Part shown: positions 1-11,701 of the stretch, one piece after another
How positions within the stretch are numbered: the stretch's first letter is position 1
Layout: each line of letters begins with the position of its first letter
From: Betaproteobacteria bacterium
Lineage (GTDB): Bacteria > Pseudomonadota > Gammaproteobacteria > Burkholderiales > SG8-39
Direction: 5' to 3'
Assembly (NCBI GenBank): GCA_029883975.1
Contig: JAOUIL010000015.1
Coordinates: 1-53,283, forward strand
Length of the DNA: 53,283 bases
The notes under the pieces: model-generated
The model's database searches: none
Told to the model about the DNA's origin: nothing
Seen by the model: the letters and a program-made list of their open reading frames with translations, nothing else
Made by a program: the position numbers and the translations under genes

Positions 1-292
1 CCGATAAGCCGCATGGATGCTGGGTGCTGCGACCAGAATTTACCGTCAACCTAGGAACGAGCCTGACGGTAAATTTCTCCCGGGAATCTGACGCGACTCT
101 TTTACCGTCAGATTTACCGTCAAACTGGAATGAACCCCTCTCGCTGCGTGTAGCCATCACGAGGAAGAATTCCTTTATGCAGAATCAGCTTAAGCTGTAA
201 TTCTCAAGCTGTTGATGATGTATCGCAGATAGTTGATGAATCCTCGTAACGCGTTGATTTAAAACACTTTTCTTCTGATATCGCGAAATCCG
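1..292. other. Low-GC intergenic or island-edge sequence downstream of guaA
   Basis: No gene is recognised here. The stretch is visibly poorer in G and C than the rest of the window, most clearly from about 165 to 292. It holds a cluster of TTTACCGTCA repeats (37-122) and a perfect 12-base palindrome CAGCTTAAGCTG at 186-197. Two reading frames run off the left edge: minus strand from an ATG at 155-157 (52 codons open) and plus strand 3-200 (65 codons then TAA). Neither translation resembles a family I know and both cross the repeats, so I do not call them genes. Composition and repeats would fit the edge of an inserted element, but this is inference. Confidence 0.5.
37..122. repeat. Four copies of TTTACCGTCA, two of them as a 12-bp inverted repeat
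   Basis: AATTTACCGTCA at 37-48 faces its exact reverse complement TGACGGTAAATT at 64-75, giving 12-bp perfect arms with a 15-nt spacer. Two more copies in the direct orientation lie at 101-110 and 113-122, only 2 nt apart. Four copies of a 10-mer in 86 bases is far from chance. Such clusters act as operators, integrase or excisionase arm sites, or iterons. The sequence alone does not say which. Confidence 0.7.
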
Positions 293-1855
293 TCATTCCC
301 ACTCGATGGTGGCAGGTGGCTTGGAGGAAATGTCGTAGGCCACGCGGTTGATGCCGCGCACCTCGTTGATGATGCGGCTGGACACCTTCGCCAGCAGCTC
401 GTGCGGCAGCGGCGCCCAGTCGGCGGTCATGAAATCGGTCGTCTGCACGGCGCGCAGGGCCACCACGTATTCGTAGGTGCGCCCGTCGCCCATCACGCCC
501 ACCGACTTCACCGGGAGGAAGACCGCGAAGGCCTGCGCGGTCTTGTCGTACCAGCCCGCGGCACGCAGCTCCTGGATGAAGATGTCGTCCGCGCGGCGCA
601 GCAGGTCGGCGTACTCCTGCTTCACCTCGCCGAGGATGCGCACGCCCAGGCCCGGCCCGGGAAACGGGTGGCGGAACACCATCTCGCGCGGCAGGCCGAG
701 CGCCAGGCCGAGCTCGCGCACCTCGTCCTTGAAGAGCTCGCGCAGCGGCTCGAGGAGCTTCAGGTGCAGCGTCTCCGGCAGCCCGCCGACGTTGTGGTGC
801 GACTTGATGGTGGTGGCCTTCTTCGTCTTGGCGCCGGCCGACTCGATGACGTCCGGGTAGATCGTGCCCTGCGCCAGCCACCTGGCGTTCTTCACCTTCG
901 CGGCCTCGCGCTGGAACACCTCGACGAAATGCCGGCCGATGATCTTGCGCTTGTCCTCCGGGTCGGACACGCCCGCGAGCGCCCCGTAGAAGTCGGTGGT
1001 GGCGTCTACGTGGACGACCTTGACGTGCATGTGCCGCGCGAAGGTGTCCATGACCTGCGCCGCCTCGTTCAGGCGCAGCAGCCCCGTGTCCACGAACACG
1101 CAGGTGAGCCGTTCGCCGATCGCCTTGTGGATCAGCGCCGCGGCCACCGACGAATCGACGCCGCCCGAGAGGCCGAGGATCACTTCTTCGTTGCCAACCT
1201 GCGCACGGATGCGCTCCACCGCCTCGGCGACGTAATCGGGCATGTTCCAGTCGCCGGCGCAGCCGCAGATGTCGTGCACGAAGCGCTGCAGCAGCTTCCT
1301 GCCCTGCAGGGTGTGCGTGACCTCCGGATGGAACTGCACGCCGTAGAAGCGCCGCGCCTCGTCGGCCATGCCGGCGATCGGGCAGGCCTCGGTGGAGGCC
1401 ATCAGCTTGAAGTCCGGCGGCATCGCGGCCACCTTGTCGCCGTGGCTCATCCAGACCTTGAGCAGGCCATGGCCCTGCGCGTTGCGGCTATCTTCGATGC
1501 CCTCCAGAAGCTTCGTGTGGCCGCGCGCGCGCACCTCGGCGAAGCCGAACTCGCGCACCTTGCCGGCCTCCACCTTGCCGCCCAGTTGCTGCGCCATGGT
1601 CTGCATGCCGTAGCAAATGCCCAGCACCGGTACCCCCAGATCGAACACCGCCCCGGGGGCCCTCGCCGTGGACTCCTCGTACGCCGACATATGGCTGCCG
1701 GACAGGATCACGCCCCTGGGCGCGTACTCGCGCACGAAAGCGTCCGAAACGTCGCAGGGATGGATCTCGCAGTAGACCCTGGCCTCGCGCACGCGGCGCG
1801 CGATCAGCTGGGTGTACTGGGCCCCGAAGTCGAGGATCAGGATCCTGTCGTGCAT
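293..1855 (-). CDS. guaA: GMP synthase (glutamine-hydrolysing)
   Basis: Converts XMP, ATP and glutamine to GMP in the cytosol, the last step of guanine nucleotide synthesis. The 520-residue protein has the usual full length. The N-terminal class I glutamine amidotransferase domain shows the nucleophile Cys81 in GICYGMQ and the His176/Glu178 pair in FHPEV. The ATP-pyrophosphatase domain starts near 205 with the P-loop SGGVDSS at 230-236. The C-terminal dimerisation domain ends in the family-typical IEWE. It starts at an ATG 10 bases after the guaB stop, so the two form a guaB-guaA operon. Downstream lies the low-GC stretch 1-292. No terminator hairpin is evident after the stop. Confidence 0.98.
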   Translation of the reverse strand: MHDRILILDFGAQYTQLIARRVREARVYCEIHPCDVSDAFVREYAPRGVILSGSHMSAYEESTARAPGAVFDLGVPVLGICYGMQTMAQQLGGKVEAGKVREFGFAEVRARGHTKLLEGIEDSRNAQGHGLLKVWMSHGDKVAAMPPDFKLMASTEACPIAGMADEARRFYGVQFHPEVTHTLQGRKLLQRFVHDICGCAGDWNMPDYVAEAVERIRAQVGNEEVILGLSGGVDSSVAAALIHKAIGERLTCVFVDTGLLRLNEAAQVMDTFARHMHVKVVHVDATTDFYGALAGVSDPEDKRKIIGRHFVEVFQREAAKVKNARWLAQGTIYPDVIESAGAKTKKATTIKSHHNVGGLPETLHLKLLEPLRELFKDEVRELGLALGLPREMVFRHPFPGPGLGVRILGEVKQEYADLLRRADDIFIQELRAAGWYDKTAQAFAVFLPVKSVGVMGDGRTYEYVVALRAVQTTDFMTADWAPLPHELLAKVSSRIINEVRGINRVAYDISSKPPATIEWE

Positions 1856-1865
1856 CCCGATCGCC

Positions 1866-3886
<2,021 letters not shown>

Positions 3887-3899
3887 GCCGCTGGCGCGG

Positions 3900-3992
3900 C
3901 GGAAAAGAGTGGGAGTCGAACCCACCAGGAACGTCTTACGCCCCTCGCCGGTTTTGAAGACCGGGCGCCCCACCGGGGTGCGATTCTCTTCC
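3900..3992 (-). tRNA. selC: tRNA-Sec (anticodon TCA)
   Basis: Reads 5'-to-3' on the minus strand. The acceptor stem is 8 bp (GGAAGAGA with TCTTTTCC, one G-T wobble). The anticodon stem-loop is CCGGT-CTTCAAA-ACCGG with anticodon TCA at 3955-3957. There is a long class II variable arm of about 20 bases, a 5-bp T stem GTGGG/CCCAC and discriminator G. An 8-bp acceptor, long extra arm and UCA anticodon together are diagnostic of selenocysteine tRNA. The genome has CCG, not CCA, after the discriminator, so CCA must be added after transcription. It starts 11 bases after the selB stop and is probably co-transcribed with it. Confidence 0.95.
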
Positions 3993-4003
3993 GTGGAAGG
4001 ATT

Positions 4004-5947
4004 CTAGCGCACGGCCTGCGCCGATCCCGCGAGCAACTGCGCCGCGGGCCTGACTACCATGCGCGCGTCGCCGACACGGCGCGTGAACCGCATCCGGTCG
4101 AAGTACTCGAGCACCTCGATCGACAGATTGCGGCCCAGCGCGGTCGCGTTGCGGAACTGCGCGGCAGTGAAGCGCTTTTCCGGCAGAGTGGAGGCCACCT
4201 GCTCGGCGACGGACGCGAGGCGCAGCAACGCCCGCGGCAGGAAGAACCGCGACTCCGACACGCGCACGGCATAGCCATTGCGCGCCGCGCGCTCGAGGAG
4301 CCCCAGGACGGCCTGCGGCGGATGTTCCACGCGCGCGGCCAGGTCGCCGATCGCGGGCGGTCGCCCGTCCTCCGGGTCGAGCAGCGCCGCTAGGCGCTGC
4401 CACAGCGCTTCGTCCGCGCCACTGAACGCCGGCCGGTGCGCGGGCAACCGCAGGTGCGCCCCGGCGCGCGCGAGCACGCCCGCATCGACAAGTTCCGTGG
4501 CGAGCGCGGCAGTCACTTCAGGCGCGTGCTCCGCGCGGCCCAGCAGGCGGTCCTCCGGCGCGCCCGGTGCATCCGGCGTGTGCCTCAGCCACTCGGCGAC
4601 GCTTTCCGCTGCGTGCTTGCGCAGCGCCGCCCAGTGCGCGTCGTGAAAGGCAACCTGCATGGCGCCGGCATCCACGCGGCGCATGGCAACGCGCGCGAAC
4701 AGCGCCTGCGCTTCGGCGTGGGTGAGATTGCGACCGGCCGCGAACTGCGCCAGGTTGACCCCCTGCTTTCCGGCGCGCGCCGCGACCGCGAGGCAGGCTT
4801 GCAGCGCGCGCGCCGGATCGGCGTCGTCCAGCGCGCGCAGCATCTCGATGCGCTCTTGGCGCGCGCGCCCGCGCGCCGGCGGAGCGCCGTCGATCACGTG
4901 GCCGCCGCCGATCGTGCGGCGCGCGGACTGGTCGCGCAGCACGAGGCGGTCGCCGTACACCGCACCCATGGGACGCTCGAGAGCGACCCGCACCAGCGCA
5001 TTCGCGCCCGGCGCGATCGCAGCGCCCTCCAGCACTGCGATGCGGCCGCTCGACTCGGCTGCGCCAAGATGCACATGCACCGGCGTCCAGTGCCGCAACG
5101 CGCGCGCTTCGCTGCGCAGCACGCGCACGCGCGCATCGAGGCGGGAGGTGGGCGCGGGCAGCGTTCCGCTGACGATCCAGTCGCCGCGCTGCAAGTGCTC
5201 GGCCTTGAGCCGCGTCCCGGTCAGGTTGAGCGCGCAGCGCTCGCCGGCCCTGCCTGCATCGGCGCGTGCGTGCTGCGCACGGATGCCGCGTACGCGCGCC
5301 TCGCGTCCATCTCGCAGCACACGCACCGCGTCGCCATCGGCCACGCGCCCGGAAAACACGGTCCCGGTCACCACCAGCCCCGCGCCCGCGATGCTGAACG
5401 CGCGATCCACCGCGAGGCGGAAATTGCCGTTGCCCGCGCGCCGCGGCAATGAGGCCGCGATGGCGCGCAGCGCGTGCCCGAGCGCCTCGACGCCCGCCCC
5501 GGTCGCGGCCGACACCGGATGGATGGACACCCCGGCAAGCGAGGTGCCCGAGAGCAGCGCCTCGATCTCGCGGCGCACCGCCGCAGCCCGCTCCGGGGTG
5601 ACGCGGTCGGTCTTGGTGAGCGCCACCAGCCCGGTGCGCACGCCGAGCAGATCGAGGATCGCCAGGTGCTCGAACGTCTGCGGCATGGGGCCGTCGTCGG
5701 CTGCGACCACCAGCAGCGCGCAGTCGACCCCTGTCACGCCGCACAGCATGTTGCGGATGAAGCGCTCGTGCCCGGGCACGTCGATGAAGCCGATGCTGCG
5801 CGCCGCGTCCGCCAGGTAGGCAAAGCCCAGGTCGATCGTCATGCCGCGGCGCTTCTCCTCCGGCAGGCGGTCGCCATCGACGCCGGTGAGCGCCTTCACC
5901 AGCAGCGTCTTGCCGTGATCGATGTGGCCCGCGGTGGCGACGATCAT
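4004..5947 (-). CDS. selB: Selenocysteine-specific elongation factor SelB
   Basis: Delivers Sec-tRNA(Sec) to UGA codons followed by a SECIS hairpin in selenoprotein mRNAs. The 647-residue protein has the expected architecture. The N-terminal EF-Tu-like GTPase has G1 GHIDHGKT (7-14), the switch segment [11 protein letters not shown]3 DVPGHERF (56-63) and G4 TKTD (111-114). Beta-barrel domains follow, then C-terminal winged-helix repeats that bind SECIS RNA. The ATG at 5945-5947 begins [14 protein letters not shown], and its first bases overlap the rnfH stop as ATGA. tRNA-Sec lies just downstream. No selA or selD is in the window. Base composition matches the neighbours, so any insertion here is old or from a similar genome. 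Confidence 0.96.
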   Translation of the reverse strand: MIVATAGHIDHGKTLLVKALTGVDGDRLPEEKRRGMTIDLGFAYLADAARSIGFIDVPGHERFIRNMLCGVTGVDCALLVVAADDGPMPQTFEHLAILDLLGVRTGLVALTKTDRVTPERAAAVRREIEALLSGTSLAGVSIHPVSAATGAGVEALGHALRAIAASLPRRAGNGNFRLAVDRAFSIAGAGLVVTGTVFSGRVADGDAVRVLRDGREARVRGIRAQHARADAGRAGERCALNLTGTRLKAEHLQRGDWIVSGTLPAPTSRLDARVRVLRSEARALRHWTPVHVHLGAAESSGRIAVLEGAAIAPGANALVRVALERPMGAVYGDRLVLRDQSARRTIGGGHVIDGAPPARGRARQERIEMLRALDDADPARALQACLAVAARAGKQGVNLAQFAAGRNLTHAEAQALFARVAMRRVDAGAMQVAFHDAHWAALRKHAAESVAEWLRHTPDAPGAPEDRLLGRAEHAPEVTAALATELVDAGVLARAGAHLRLPAHRPAFSGADEALWQRLAALLDPEDGRPPAIGDLAARVEHPPQAVLGLLERAARNGYAVRVSESRFFLPRALLRLASVAEQVASTLPEKRFTAAQFRNATALGRNLSIEVLEYFDRMRFTRRVGDARMVVRPAAQLLAGSAQAVR

Positions 5948-6213
5948 GGGCACCGCCGCTTGCGGTCGCGCGCGCGCCGGCGACGCGCCGCCTTCGGATC
6001 CGCGAGCAGCGGCCGGTAGACCTCCACCCGGTCGCCGTCGGCGAGCACCGCGTCCATGGGCACGCGCCGCCCATGGATGCCCGCGCCATGGGGCGCCGCC
6101 ATGCCCGCTGCCACGAGCGCGGCGCGCACGGTGGCGCCCTCCTCCAGCTCGAGCGCGCGCAGCTCCGCCCGGTCTGGCCACGCGCGCACGACTTCAACGC
6201 GCAGCCTTGGCAT
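5944..6213 (-). CDS. rnfH: RnfH family ubiquitin-like protein
   Basis: An 89-residue member of the RnfH/UPF0125 family, which has a beta-grasp, ubiquitin-like fold and is typically encoded beside ratA and smpB. The N-terminus [14 protein letters not shown] and the central DAVLADGDRVEVYRPL-ADPKAARRRRA region are typical. The molecular role is unsettled. The name comes from linkage to rnf genes in some species, and none are present here. Its start overlaps the end of ratA by 20 bases, and its TGA overlaps the selB ATG, so ratA, rnfH and selB are almost certainly translated from one mRNA. The basic C-terminus is usual for the family. Confidence 0.88.
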   Translation of the reverse strand: MPRLRVEVVRAWPDRAELRALELEEGATVRAALVAAGMAAPHGAGIHGRRVPMDAVLADGDRVEVYRPLLADPKAARRRRARDRKRRCP

Positions 6214-6637
6214 GGATCTGGTCGGCGCGCCGCTTGAAGGCGTCCACCATGGTGTCGGCGATGGAATCGAACAGCGGCGCCAGCGCCCGCGCCACCAGCC
6301 CCCCCGCGAGCTCGTAGGCCATGCCGAACTCGATGCGCGCCGCACGCGGTCCCAGGGCGTGAAAGCGCCAATGCGCCTCGAAGCGGCGGAACGGGCCCTC
6401 GCGCAGGCGCATGTCGATCGCCTCGGGAGGGCGGTTCGTGTTTTCGGTGCTGAACTCGTAGCCTGCGCCCTGCAGGCCGACGGCCAGCTTCGCCACCGTG
6501 CGCCCGGCCGCGCGCTCGAGCACGCGCGCCGCGCGGCACCAGGGCAGGAAGCGCGGATAGGCCTCGATGTCCTCGACCAGCGCGTACATCTCGGGGGCGG
6601 AGTGCTCGACGATCGCCGAGCGCGCGATGCGCTTCAT
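6194..6637 (-). CDS. ratA: RatA-like START/COQ10 family protein
   Basis: A 147-residue member of the polyketide cyclase / COQ10-like START superfamily, with the typical N-terminus [20 protein letters not shown] and the segment [14 protein letters not shown]. In E. coli the relative was named RatA and reported to hinder 70S ribosome association. The eukaryotic homologue COQ10 binds ubiquinone. Which activity applies here cannot be read from sequence. It is divergent from smpB with only 17 bases between the start codons, a pairing I recall as common in proteobacteria. Its 3' end overlaps rnfH by 20 bases, indicating an operon running on into selB. Confidence 0.9.
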   Translation of the reverse strand: MKRIARSAIVEHSAPEMYALVEDIEAYPRFLPWCRAARVLERAAGRTVAKLAVGLQGAGYEFSTENTNRPPEAIDMRLREGPFRRFEAHWRFHALGPRAARIEFGMAYELAGGLVARALAPLFDSIADTMVDAFKRRADQIHAKAAR

Positions 6638-6654
6638 GGGAGAATCGCGCCTCC

Positions 6655-7098
6655 ATGTCGATCGTCCAGAACCGCAAAGCGCTGCACGACTACTTCATCG
6701 AGGAGCGCTACGAGGCGGGCCTCGCGCTGCAGGGCTGGGAGGTCAAGTCGATCCGCGCCGGCCGAGCGCAGCTCGCCGACGCCTACGTCATCATCCAGGG
6801 GGGCGAGCTGTGGCTGATCGGCGGCAACATCACGCCGCTCGCCACCGTCTCCACGCATTTCGTGCCGGACCCGGGGCGCACGAGGAAGCTGCTGCTGCGC
6901 GCCGAGGAGATCCGGCGCCTGATCGGCAAGGTGCAGCAGCGCGGCTACGCGCTGATCCCGCTCGACCTGCACTACAGCAAGGGGCGCATCAAGCTCGAAC
7001 TGGGCCTGGCGCGCGGCAAGCTCAAGCACGACAAGCGGGCCGCCGAGCGCGAGAAGCAGTGGCAGCGCGACAAGCAGAAGCTGCTACGCAGCCGCTGA
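6655..7098 (+). CDS. smpB: SsrA-binding protein SmpB
   Basis: Binds tmRNA and brings it to stalled ribosomes for trans-translation. The 147-residue protein has the normal length. It shows the beta-barrel core with [30 protein letters not shown] and [23 protein letters not shown], and the lysine/arginine-rich tail from about 120 that folds into the decoding centre. The ATG at 6655 opens the family N-terminus (M)SIVQNRKA. It is divergent from ratA and converges on ppsA, overlapping the ppsA 3' end by 15 bases. No ssrA (tmRNA) gene is seen in the window. Confidence 0.98.
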   Translation: MSIVQNRKALHDYFIEERYEAGLALQGWEVKSIRAGRAQLADAYVIIQGGELWLIGGNITPLATVSTHFVPDPGRTRKLLLRAEEIRRLIGKVQQRGYALIPLDLHYSKGRIKLELGLARGKLKHDKRAAEREKQWQRDKQKLLRSR

Positions 7099-9474
7099 GC
7101 GCTGCGGCGCGCGCGGCGGCGCGGCGAGCGCCCGCCAGGTGGCCACCACGGTATCGGGATTGAGCGACAGGCTCTCGATGCCCTGCTCCATCAGCCAGCG
7201 CGCCAGGTCCGGGTGGTCGGAGGGACCCTGGCCGCAGATGCCCACGTACTTGCCGCGCTTGCGGCAGGCCTGGATGGACATCGCGAGCAGCGCCTTGACG
7301 GCGGCGTTGCGCTCGTCAAACTCCTCGGCCACCAGCCCCGAATCGCGATCCAGGCCGAGCGTGAGCTGCGTCAGGTCGTTCGAGCCGATGGAGAAGCCGT
7401 CGAAGTATTCGAGGAAACCGTCGGCCAGCAGCGCGTTCGACGGCACCTCGCACATCATGACGATGCGCAGGCCGTTCTCGCCGCGGCGCAGGCCGTTGCG
7501 CGCCATCAGCTCCACCACCCGCCGCGCCTCGTCGATCGTGCGCACGAAGGGCACCATCAACTCGACGTTCGTCAGGCCGAGCTCGTCGCGCACGCGGCGC
7601 AGCGCCGCGCATTCCAGCTCGAAGCACGCGCGGAACGATTCCGCCAGGTAGCGCGCGGCGCCGCGGAAACCGAGCATCGGGTTCTCTTCCTCGGGCTCGT
7701 ACTGCTCGCCGCCGAGCAGCTTGCGGTACTCGTTCGACTTGAAGTCCGACAGGCGCACGATCACCGGCCTGGGCCAGAAGGCCGCCGCGATGGTCGCCAC
7801 GCCCTCCACCAGCTTCTCGCGGAAGAACGTCACCGGATCGGCGTAGCCGCGCGTCGCGGCGCTCACGCGCGCGCGCAGCTCGGCGGGCAGACTGGCGTGC
7901 TCGAGGCAGGCACGCGGGTGCACGCCGATCTCGTTGTTGATGATGAACTCGAGGCGCGCCAGCCCGACGCCGGCGCTCGGCAGCTGCGCGAACTCGAAGG
8001 CCAGCTGCGGGTTGCCGACGTTCATGGCGATCTTGACCGGGATCGGGGGCAGCGCCCCGCGCTCCACGACGCTCACCTCGAACGGCACGCTGCCCTCGTA
8101 GACGTTGCCGGTATCGCCTTCGGCGCACGACACGGTGACCGGCTGGCCGTCGCGCAGCGTCTCCGTGGCGTCACCGCACCCCACGACCGCCGGGATGCCC
8201 AGCTCGCGGGCGATGATGGCTGCATGGCAGGTGCGGCCGCCGCGGTCGGTCACGATCGCCGAGGCGAGCTTCATGACCGGCTCCCAGTTCGGGTCCGTCA
8301 TGTCGGTCACCAGCACGTCGCCCTTGCGCACGCTCGACATGAGCGCCGCGGAGCCCACCACGCGCACCGTGCCGGCGCCGATCTTGTGGCCGATGGCGCG
8401 GCCGCTGGCGAGCACGCGGCTGCGGCCCTTCAGCGAGAACTTCTCCTCGGCGTCGCCGCGCGCGCGCGACTTGACAGTCTCCGGGCGGGCCTGCAGCACG
8501 TACAGCTTGCCGTCGAGCCCGTCCTTCGCCCACTCGATGTCCATGGGGCGGCCGTAATGCTTCTCGATGGCGACCGCGGCCTGCGCCAACTCCAGCACCT
8601 CGCCGTCCGACAGGGAGAAGCGATCGCGCTCCGCGGCCGGCACGTCGAGCGTGCGCACCGAGCGTCCGGCGGCGGCGGCATCGCCGTACACCATCTTCTG
8701 CTGCTTGCTGCCGAGCGAGCGGCGCACGATCGCAGGCCGGCCCTGCTCGAGCATGGACTTGTGCACGTAGAACTCGTCCGGGTTGACGGCGCCCTGCACG
8801 ACCATCTCGCCCAGCCCGTAGGAGGCCGTGACGAACACGACGCCGCGAAAGCCCGATTCGGTGTCCAGGGTGAACATCACGCCGCTCGCGGCCTGGTCGC
8901 TGCGCACCATGCGCTGCACTGCCGCCGACAGCGCCACGTCACCGTGCGCGAATCCATGGTGTGCCCGATAGGAGATGGCGCGATCGTTGTACAGCGAGGC
9001 GAACACGTGGCGCACGGCCTGCAGGACGTTGTCCAGCCCGTGCACGTTGAGGAAGGTCTCCTGCTGGCCCGCAAAGGACGCATCCGGAAGGTCTTCGGCC
9101 GTGGCCGAAGAGCGGATGGCAAACGAGATGTCAGATGAGGAGTTCTTTACAAGCTCTTGATAATAAGAGCCTATAGCTTGCTCCAGCTTCCTTGGAAAGG
9201 GCGCCTGCTCGATCCATCCGCGGATCTCGGCGCCGCAACGCGCCAAGGCCTCGACGTCCGACGTCTTCAGGTCTGCGATGCGCCGGGCGATGCGTTCGTC
9301 GAGCCCGCCCGCGCGCAGGAACTCGCGGTAGGCGTCCGCCGTCGTGGCGAAGCCCCCCGGCACGCGGATGCCGGTCTGCGACAGCTCGCCGATCATCTCC
9401 CCCAGCGACGCGTTCTTTCCGCCTACCTGCGGCAGGTCCTTCATGCGCAGGTCCTTGAGCCAGGCTACGTGCAT
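7084..9474 (-). CDS. ppsA: Phosphoenolpyruvate synthase
   Basis: Makes PEP from pyruvate and ATP for gluconeogenesis. The protein is 796 residues, the usual length. An N-terminal ATP-grasp/PPDK domain (with [22 protein letters not shown] near 117-138) is followed by the swivelling phosphohistidine domain with His417 in [15 protein letters not shown]. The C-terminal TIM barrel carries [14 protein letters not shown] with Cys747. I chose the ATG at 9472-9474, which gives MHVAWLKDL and is preceded by GGGAGA. It is divergent from ppsR, the kinase/phosphorylase that switches PpsA off and on, an arrangement that fits paired function. Its 3' end overlaps smpB on the other strand by 15 bases. Confidence 0.98.
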   Translation of the reverse strand: MHVAWLKDLRMKDLPQVGGKNASLGEMIGELSQTGIRVPGGFATTADAYREFLRAGGLDERIARRIADLKTSDVEALARCGAEIRGWIEQAPFPRKLEQAIGSYYQELVKNSSSDISFAIRSSATAEDLPDASFAGQQETFLNVHGLDNVLQAVRHVFASLYNDRAISYRAHHGFAHGDVALSAAVQRMVRSDQAASGVMFTLDTESGFRGVVFVTASYGLGEMVVQGAVNPDEFYVHKSMLEQGRPAIVRRSLGSKQQKMVYGDAAAAGRSVRTLDVPAAERDRFSLSDGEVLELAQAAVAIEKHYGRPMDIEWAKDGLDGKLYVLQARPETVKSRARGDAEEKFSLKGRSRVLASGRAIGHKIGAGTVRVVGSAALMSSVRKGDVLVTDMTDPNWEPVMKLASAIVTDRGGRTCHAAIIARELGIPAVVGCGDATETLRDGQPVTVSCAEGDTGNVYEGSVPFEVSVVERGALPPIPVKIAMNVGNPQLAFEFAQLPSAGVGLARLEFIINNEIGVHPRACLEHASLPAELRARVSAATRGYADPVTFFREKLVEGVATIAAAFWPRPVIVRLSDFKSNEYRKLLGGEQYEPEEENPMLGFRGAARYLAESFRACFELECAALRRVRDELGLTNVELMVPFVRTIDEARRVVELMARNGLRRGENGLRIVMMCEVPSNALLADGFLEYFDGFSIGSNDLTQLTLGLDRDSGLVAEEFDERNAAVKALLAMSIQACRKRGKYVGICGQGPSDHPDLARWLMEQGIESLSLNPDTVVATWRALAAPPRAPQRSAAA

Positions 9475-9493
9475 CGTTCTCCCGTGGGCGCGG

Positions 9494-9523
9494 TTGCGGA
9501 AATGCGGCAACAGGCCGTATTTT
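9494..9523 (+). promoter_or_regulatory. Candidate promoter for ppsR
   Basis: TTGCGG at 9494-9499 and TATTTT at 9518-9523 are separated by 18 bp in the 55-bp ppsA/ppsR gap. A start about 7 nt beyond the -10 box would fall on or next to the ppsR ATG at 9530. On the minus strand, TAAAAT (9524-9519) could be a -10 box for ppsA, but no -35 accompanies it. Confidence 0.35.
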
Positions 9524-9529
9524 AGCCCC

Positions 9530-10354
9530 ATGCCGCACCGCCGCACCGTGTTCTTCGTCTCCGACGGAACGGGCATCACTGCGCAGATGCTCGGGCACAG
9601 CCTGCTCACGCAATTCGAGGGCGTGGAGTTCCGCCAGGTGACCCTGCCCTTCGTGCTTACCGCCGAGCAGGCCGAGGAGTGCCGCGCACGCATCGAGGAC
9701 GAGAACCGCCACGGCAACGGCATGCCGATCGTCTTCAGCACGCTGGTCAACGGCGAGCTGCGCGCTGTCGTGCGCCGGGCGAGCGCGGTGTTCGTCGACT
9801 TCTTCGAGGCCTTCATCGACCCGCTGGAGGCGGCGCTGGGCGTGAAATCCACGCACACCATCGGCCGCTCGCACAGCGCGATGGACAAGCCCGGCTATGC
9901 GCACCGCATGGATGCCATCAATTTCTCCATGGCGCACGACGACGGGGCCTCGCACCGCGAGCTCGACCAGGCCGACGTCATCCTGGTCGGTGTGTCACGC
10001 AGCGGCAAGACGCCGACCAGCCTGTATCTCGCGCTGCAGTTCGGCGTGCGCGCCGCCAACTACCCCCTGATTCCGGAGGATTTCCAGCGCATGGCGCTGC
10101 CGTCCGTGCTCGAGGGCGCCAAGCCGCGGCTCTACGGGCTGAGCATTGCGCCGGAGCGCCTGCGCGAGATCCGCCAGGAGCGCCGGCCCGACAGCCGCTA
10201 CGCGGACCTGGAGAACTGCCGCTACGAGGTCGAGCAGGCCGAGGCGCTCATGCGGCGCGAGGGTATCCGCTGGATCAACTCGACCAACAAGTCCATCGAG
10301 GAAATCGCCACCACGATCCTGCGTGAGCTCAGGATCGAGCGCCACGTGTACTGA
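9530..10354 (+). CDS. ppsR: PEP synthase regulatory kinase/pyrophosphorylase
   Basis: A bifunctional regulator of the DUF299 family. It inactivates PpsA by ADP-dependent phosphorylation of a threonine and reactivates it by phosphate-dependent removal. The 274-residue protein shows the family start [18 protein letters not shown] (residues 5-22) and the P-loop GVSRSGKT at 154-161, followed by TPTSLYLA. The target is encoded divergently next door. The ATG at 9530 is chosen because earlier in-frame codons would run back through the ppsA start. No Shine-Dalgarno sequence lies before it. The 3' end overlaps the converging methyltransferase gene by 26 bases. Confidence 0.96.
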   Translation: MPHRRTVFFVSDGTGITAQMLGHSLLTQFEGVEFRQVTLPFVLTAEQAEECRARIEDENRHGNGMPIVFSTLVNGELRAVVRRASAVFVDFFEAFIDPLEAALGVKSTHTIGRSHSAMDKPGYAHRMDAINFSMAHDDGASHRELDQADVILVGVSRSGKTPTSLYLALQFGVRAANYPLIPEDFQRMALPSVLEGAKPRLYGLSIAPERLREIRQERRPDSRYADLENCRYEVEQAEALMRREGIRWINSTNKSIEEIATTILRELRIERHVY

Positions 10355-11123
10355 GCTGGCGGGCGCGCTCGTAGAGCAGCACAGCGGCTGCCGCGGCGAC
10401 GTTGAGCGACTCCGTGCCACGCGCGAGGGGGATGGTGACCTGCAGCGCGGCAAGCGCCGCCGCCGCGGGACTGACCCCCTGCCCCTCCGCGCCCAGGATC
10501 CAGCCCAGCGGGCCACTGAGGTCGAGCGACGCCGGTGCAGCGCCACCGCGCGCCACCGCGCACGCCAGGCGGCCGCGGAACTCCCCGAGCGCCGCGGGAA
10601 GGTCGGGCGCTTCGGCAACGCGCAGCGCGAAATGCCCGCCCATGGCGGCGCGCAAGACCTTGGGCGACCAGGGATCCGCGCATCCCGGGCCGAGCACCGC
10701 GGTGTCCACGCCGAATGCCGCGGCACTGCGCAGAATGGCGCCCACGTTGCCCGCATCCTGGATGCCGTCGAGGAACACGGCATGCGTCGCGTCCCGCATC
10801 GCCGCGGCGGCGTCGTCGGGCAGTGGGATCTCCGCTGCCAGGCCCGTGGGGGCCTGCGCGTCCGCCATCCAGCGGAAGGCGGAATCCGACAGGCGGACCG
10901 GATCGAGCTGCGCGCGCCGCACCAGCGCAGCGGTTTCGGCATCGCGCTCGCCGGATTCGCTGATGAGGAGCGCCACCGGCCGCGCCCCGGAATCGAGATA
11001 GGCCGCGAGCAGATGGACGCCCTCCAGCAGCGCGCGGCGCTCCCGCCGCCGCAGGCGGATGTCGCGGGCGAGTGCGCGCCAGCGGCGCACGCGCGGGTTG
11101 TCGCGCGAGCGCAGCAGGCTCAT
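10329..11123 (-). CDS. SpoU (TrmH) family RNA 2'-O-methyltransferase
   Basis: A 264-residue SPOUT methyltransferase that would transfer a methyl group from SAM to a ribose 2'-OH in rRNA or tRNA. The three SpoU motifs are present: [15 protein letters not shown] (126-140), LGAEGQGVS (210-218) and the knot-forming [11 protein letters not shown] (238-248). The N-terminal part (1-80) looks like the small L30e-like substrate-binding domain of the RlmB/TsnR type. The exact nucleotide target cannot be read from sequence. The ATG overlaps the rnhB stop as ATGA, making it the last gene of the long minus-strand cluster. Its end overlaps ppsR by 26 bases. Confidence 0.9.
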   Translation of the reverse strand: MSLLRSRDNPRVRRWRALARDIRLRRRERRALLEGVHLLAAYLDSGARPVALLISESGERDAETAALVRRAQLDPVRLSDSAFRWMADAQAPTGLAAEIPLPDDAAAAMRDATHAVFLDGIQDAGNVGAILRSAAAFGVDTAVLGPGCADPWSPKVLRAAMGGHFALRVAEAPDLPAALGEFRGRLACAVARGGAAPASLDLSGPLGWILGAEGQGVSPAAAALAALQVTIPLARGTESLNVAAAAAVLLYERARQLSTRGARS

Positions 11124-11701
11124 CGCGCGAGGACCCGGCGCACCGGCGCGAAGCTGCGCCGATGGAGTACGCACGCTCCATGCTCGGCGAGGCGCGCCAG
11201 GTGCTCGGGGGTCGGATAGCCCTTGTGGCGGTCCAGACCGTACTGCGGGAACTGCGCGTGCAGGCGCAGCATCTCCGCATCGCGTGCGGTCTTGGCGAGG
11301 ATCGACGCGGCCGAGATCTGCGGCACGGTGCGGTCGCCGCCGATGATCGCGCGCGCGGGGCACGGCAGGTCCGGGCAGTGCGTGCCGTCGATCCACGCCT
11401 CCTGCGCGGGCCGGTCGAGCGCCTCGACCGCCCGGCGCATGGCGAGCAGCGACGCCTGCAGGATGTTGAAGCGGTCGATCTCCTCGACGCTCGCGCAGGC
11501 GACCGCCCACGACAGCGCGTCGCCGCGGATGCGCTGCGCGAGCTCCGCCCGGCGACGCTGCGTCAGCAGCTTCGAGTCCGTGAGGCCGAGGATCGGTCGC
11601 CGCGGATCGAGGAGCACCGCCGCCGCGAACACCGGGCCCGCGATCGGGCCCCGGCCCGCCTCGTCCACGCCGCAGAGCAGCCGCTCAGGCGCGGCCTGCA
11701 T
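11120..11701 (-). CDS. rnhB: Ribonuclease HII
   Basis: Cleaves the RNA strand in RNA-DNA hybrids and removes single ribonucleotides from DNA. With the ATG at 11699-11701 it has 193 residues. Signature motifs are [14 protein letters not shown], with acidic Asp12 and Glu13, and TDSKLL (41-46). Asp105 lies in WIDG, and the C-terminal part carries [13 protein letters not shown] and [11 protein letters not shown] more upstream ATG at 11740 would add 13 residues inside lpxB and breaks the usual N-terminus, so I prefer 11701, which overlaps lpxB by 17 bases. lpxB-rnhB adjacency is typical of proteobacteria. Confidence 0.96.
   Translation of the reverse strand: MQAAPERLLCGVDEAGRGPIAGPVFAAAVLLDPRRPILGLTDSKLLTQRRRAELAQRIRGDALSWAVACASVEEIDRFNILQASLLAMRRAVEALDRPAQEAWIDGTHCPDLPCPARAIIGGDRTVPQISAASILAKTARDAEMLRLHAQFPQYGLDRHKGYPTPEHLARLAEHGACVLHRRSFAPVRRVLAR

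Noticed and set aside
1-157. A minus-strand frame from the ATG at 155-157 running off the left edge (52 codons), and a plus-strand frame 3-200
   Set aside because: Both cross the repeat array, so the translations are repeats of the same words. There is no family resemblance and no good ribosome site. More sequence to the left would be needed to call either.
3900-3992. tRNA-Sec read as a suppressor tRNA or tRNA-Ser
   Set aside because: The 8-bp acceptor stem, UCA anticodon, long extra arm and the adjoining selB identify it as tRNA-Sec.
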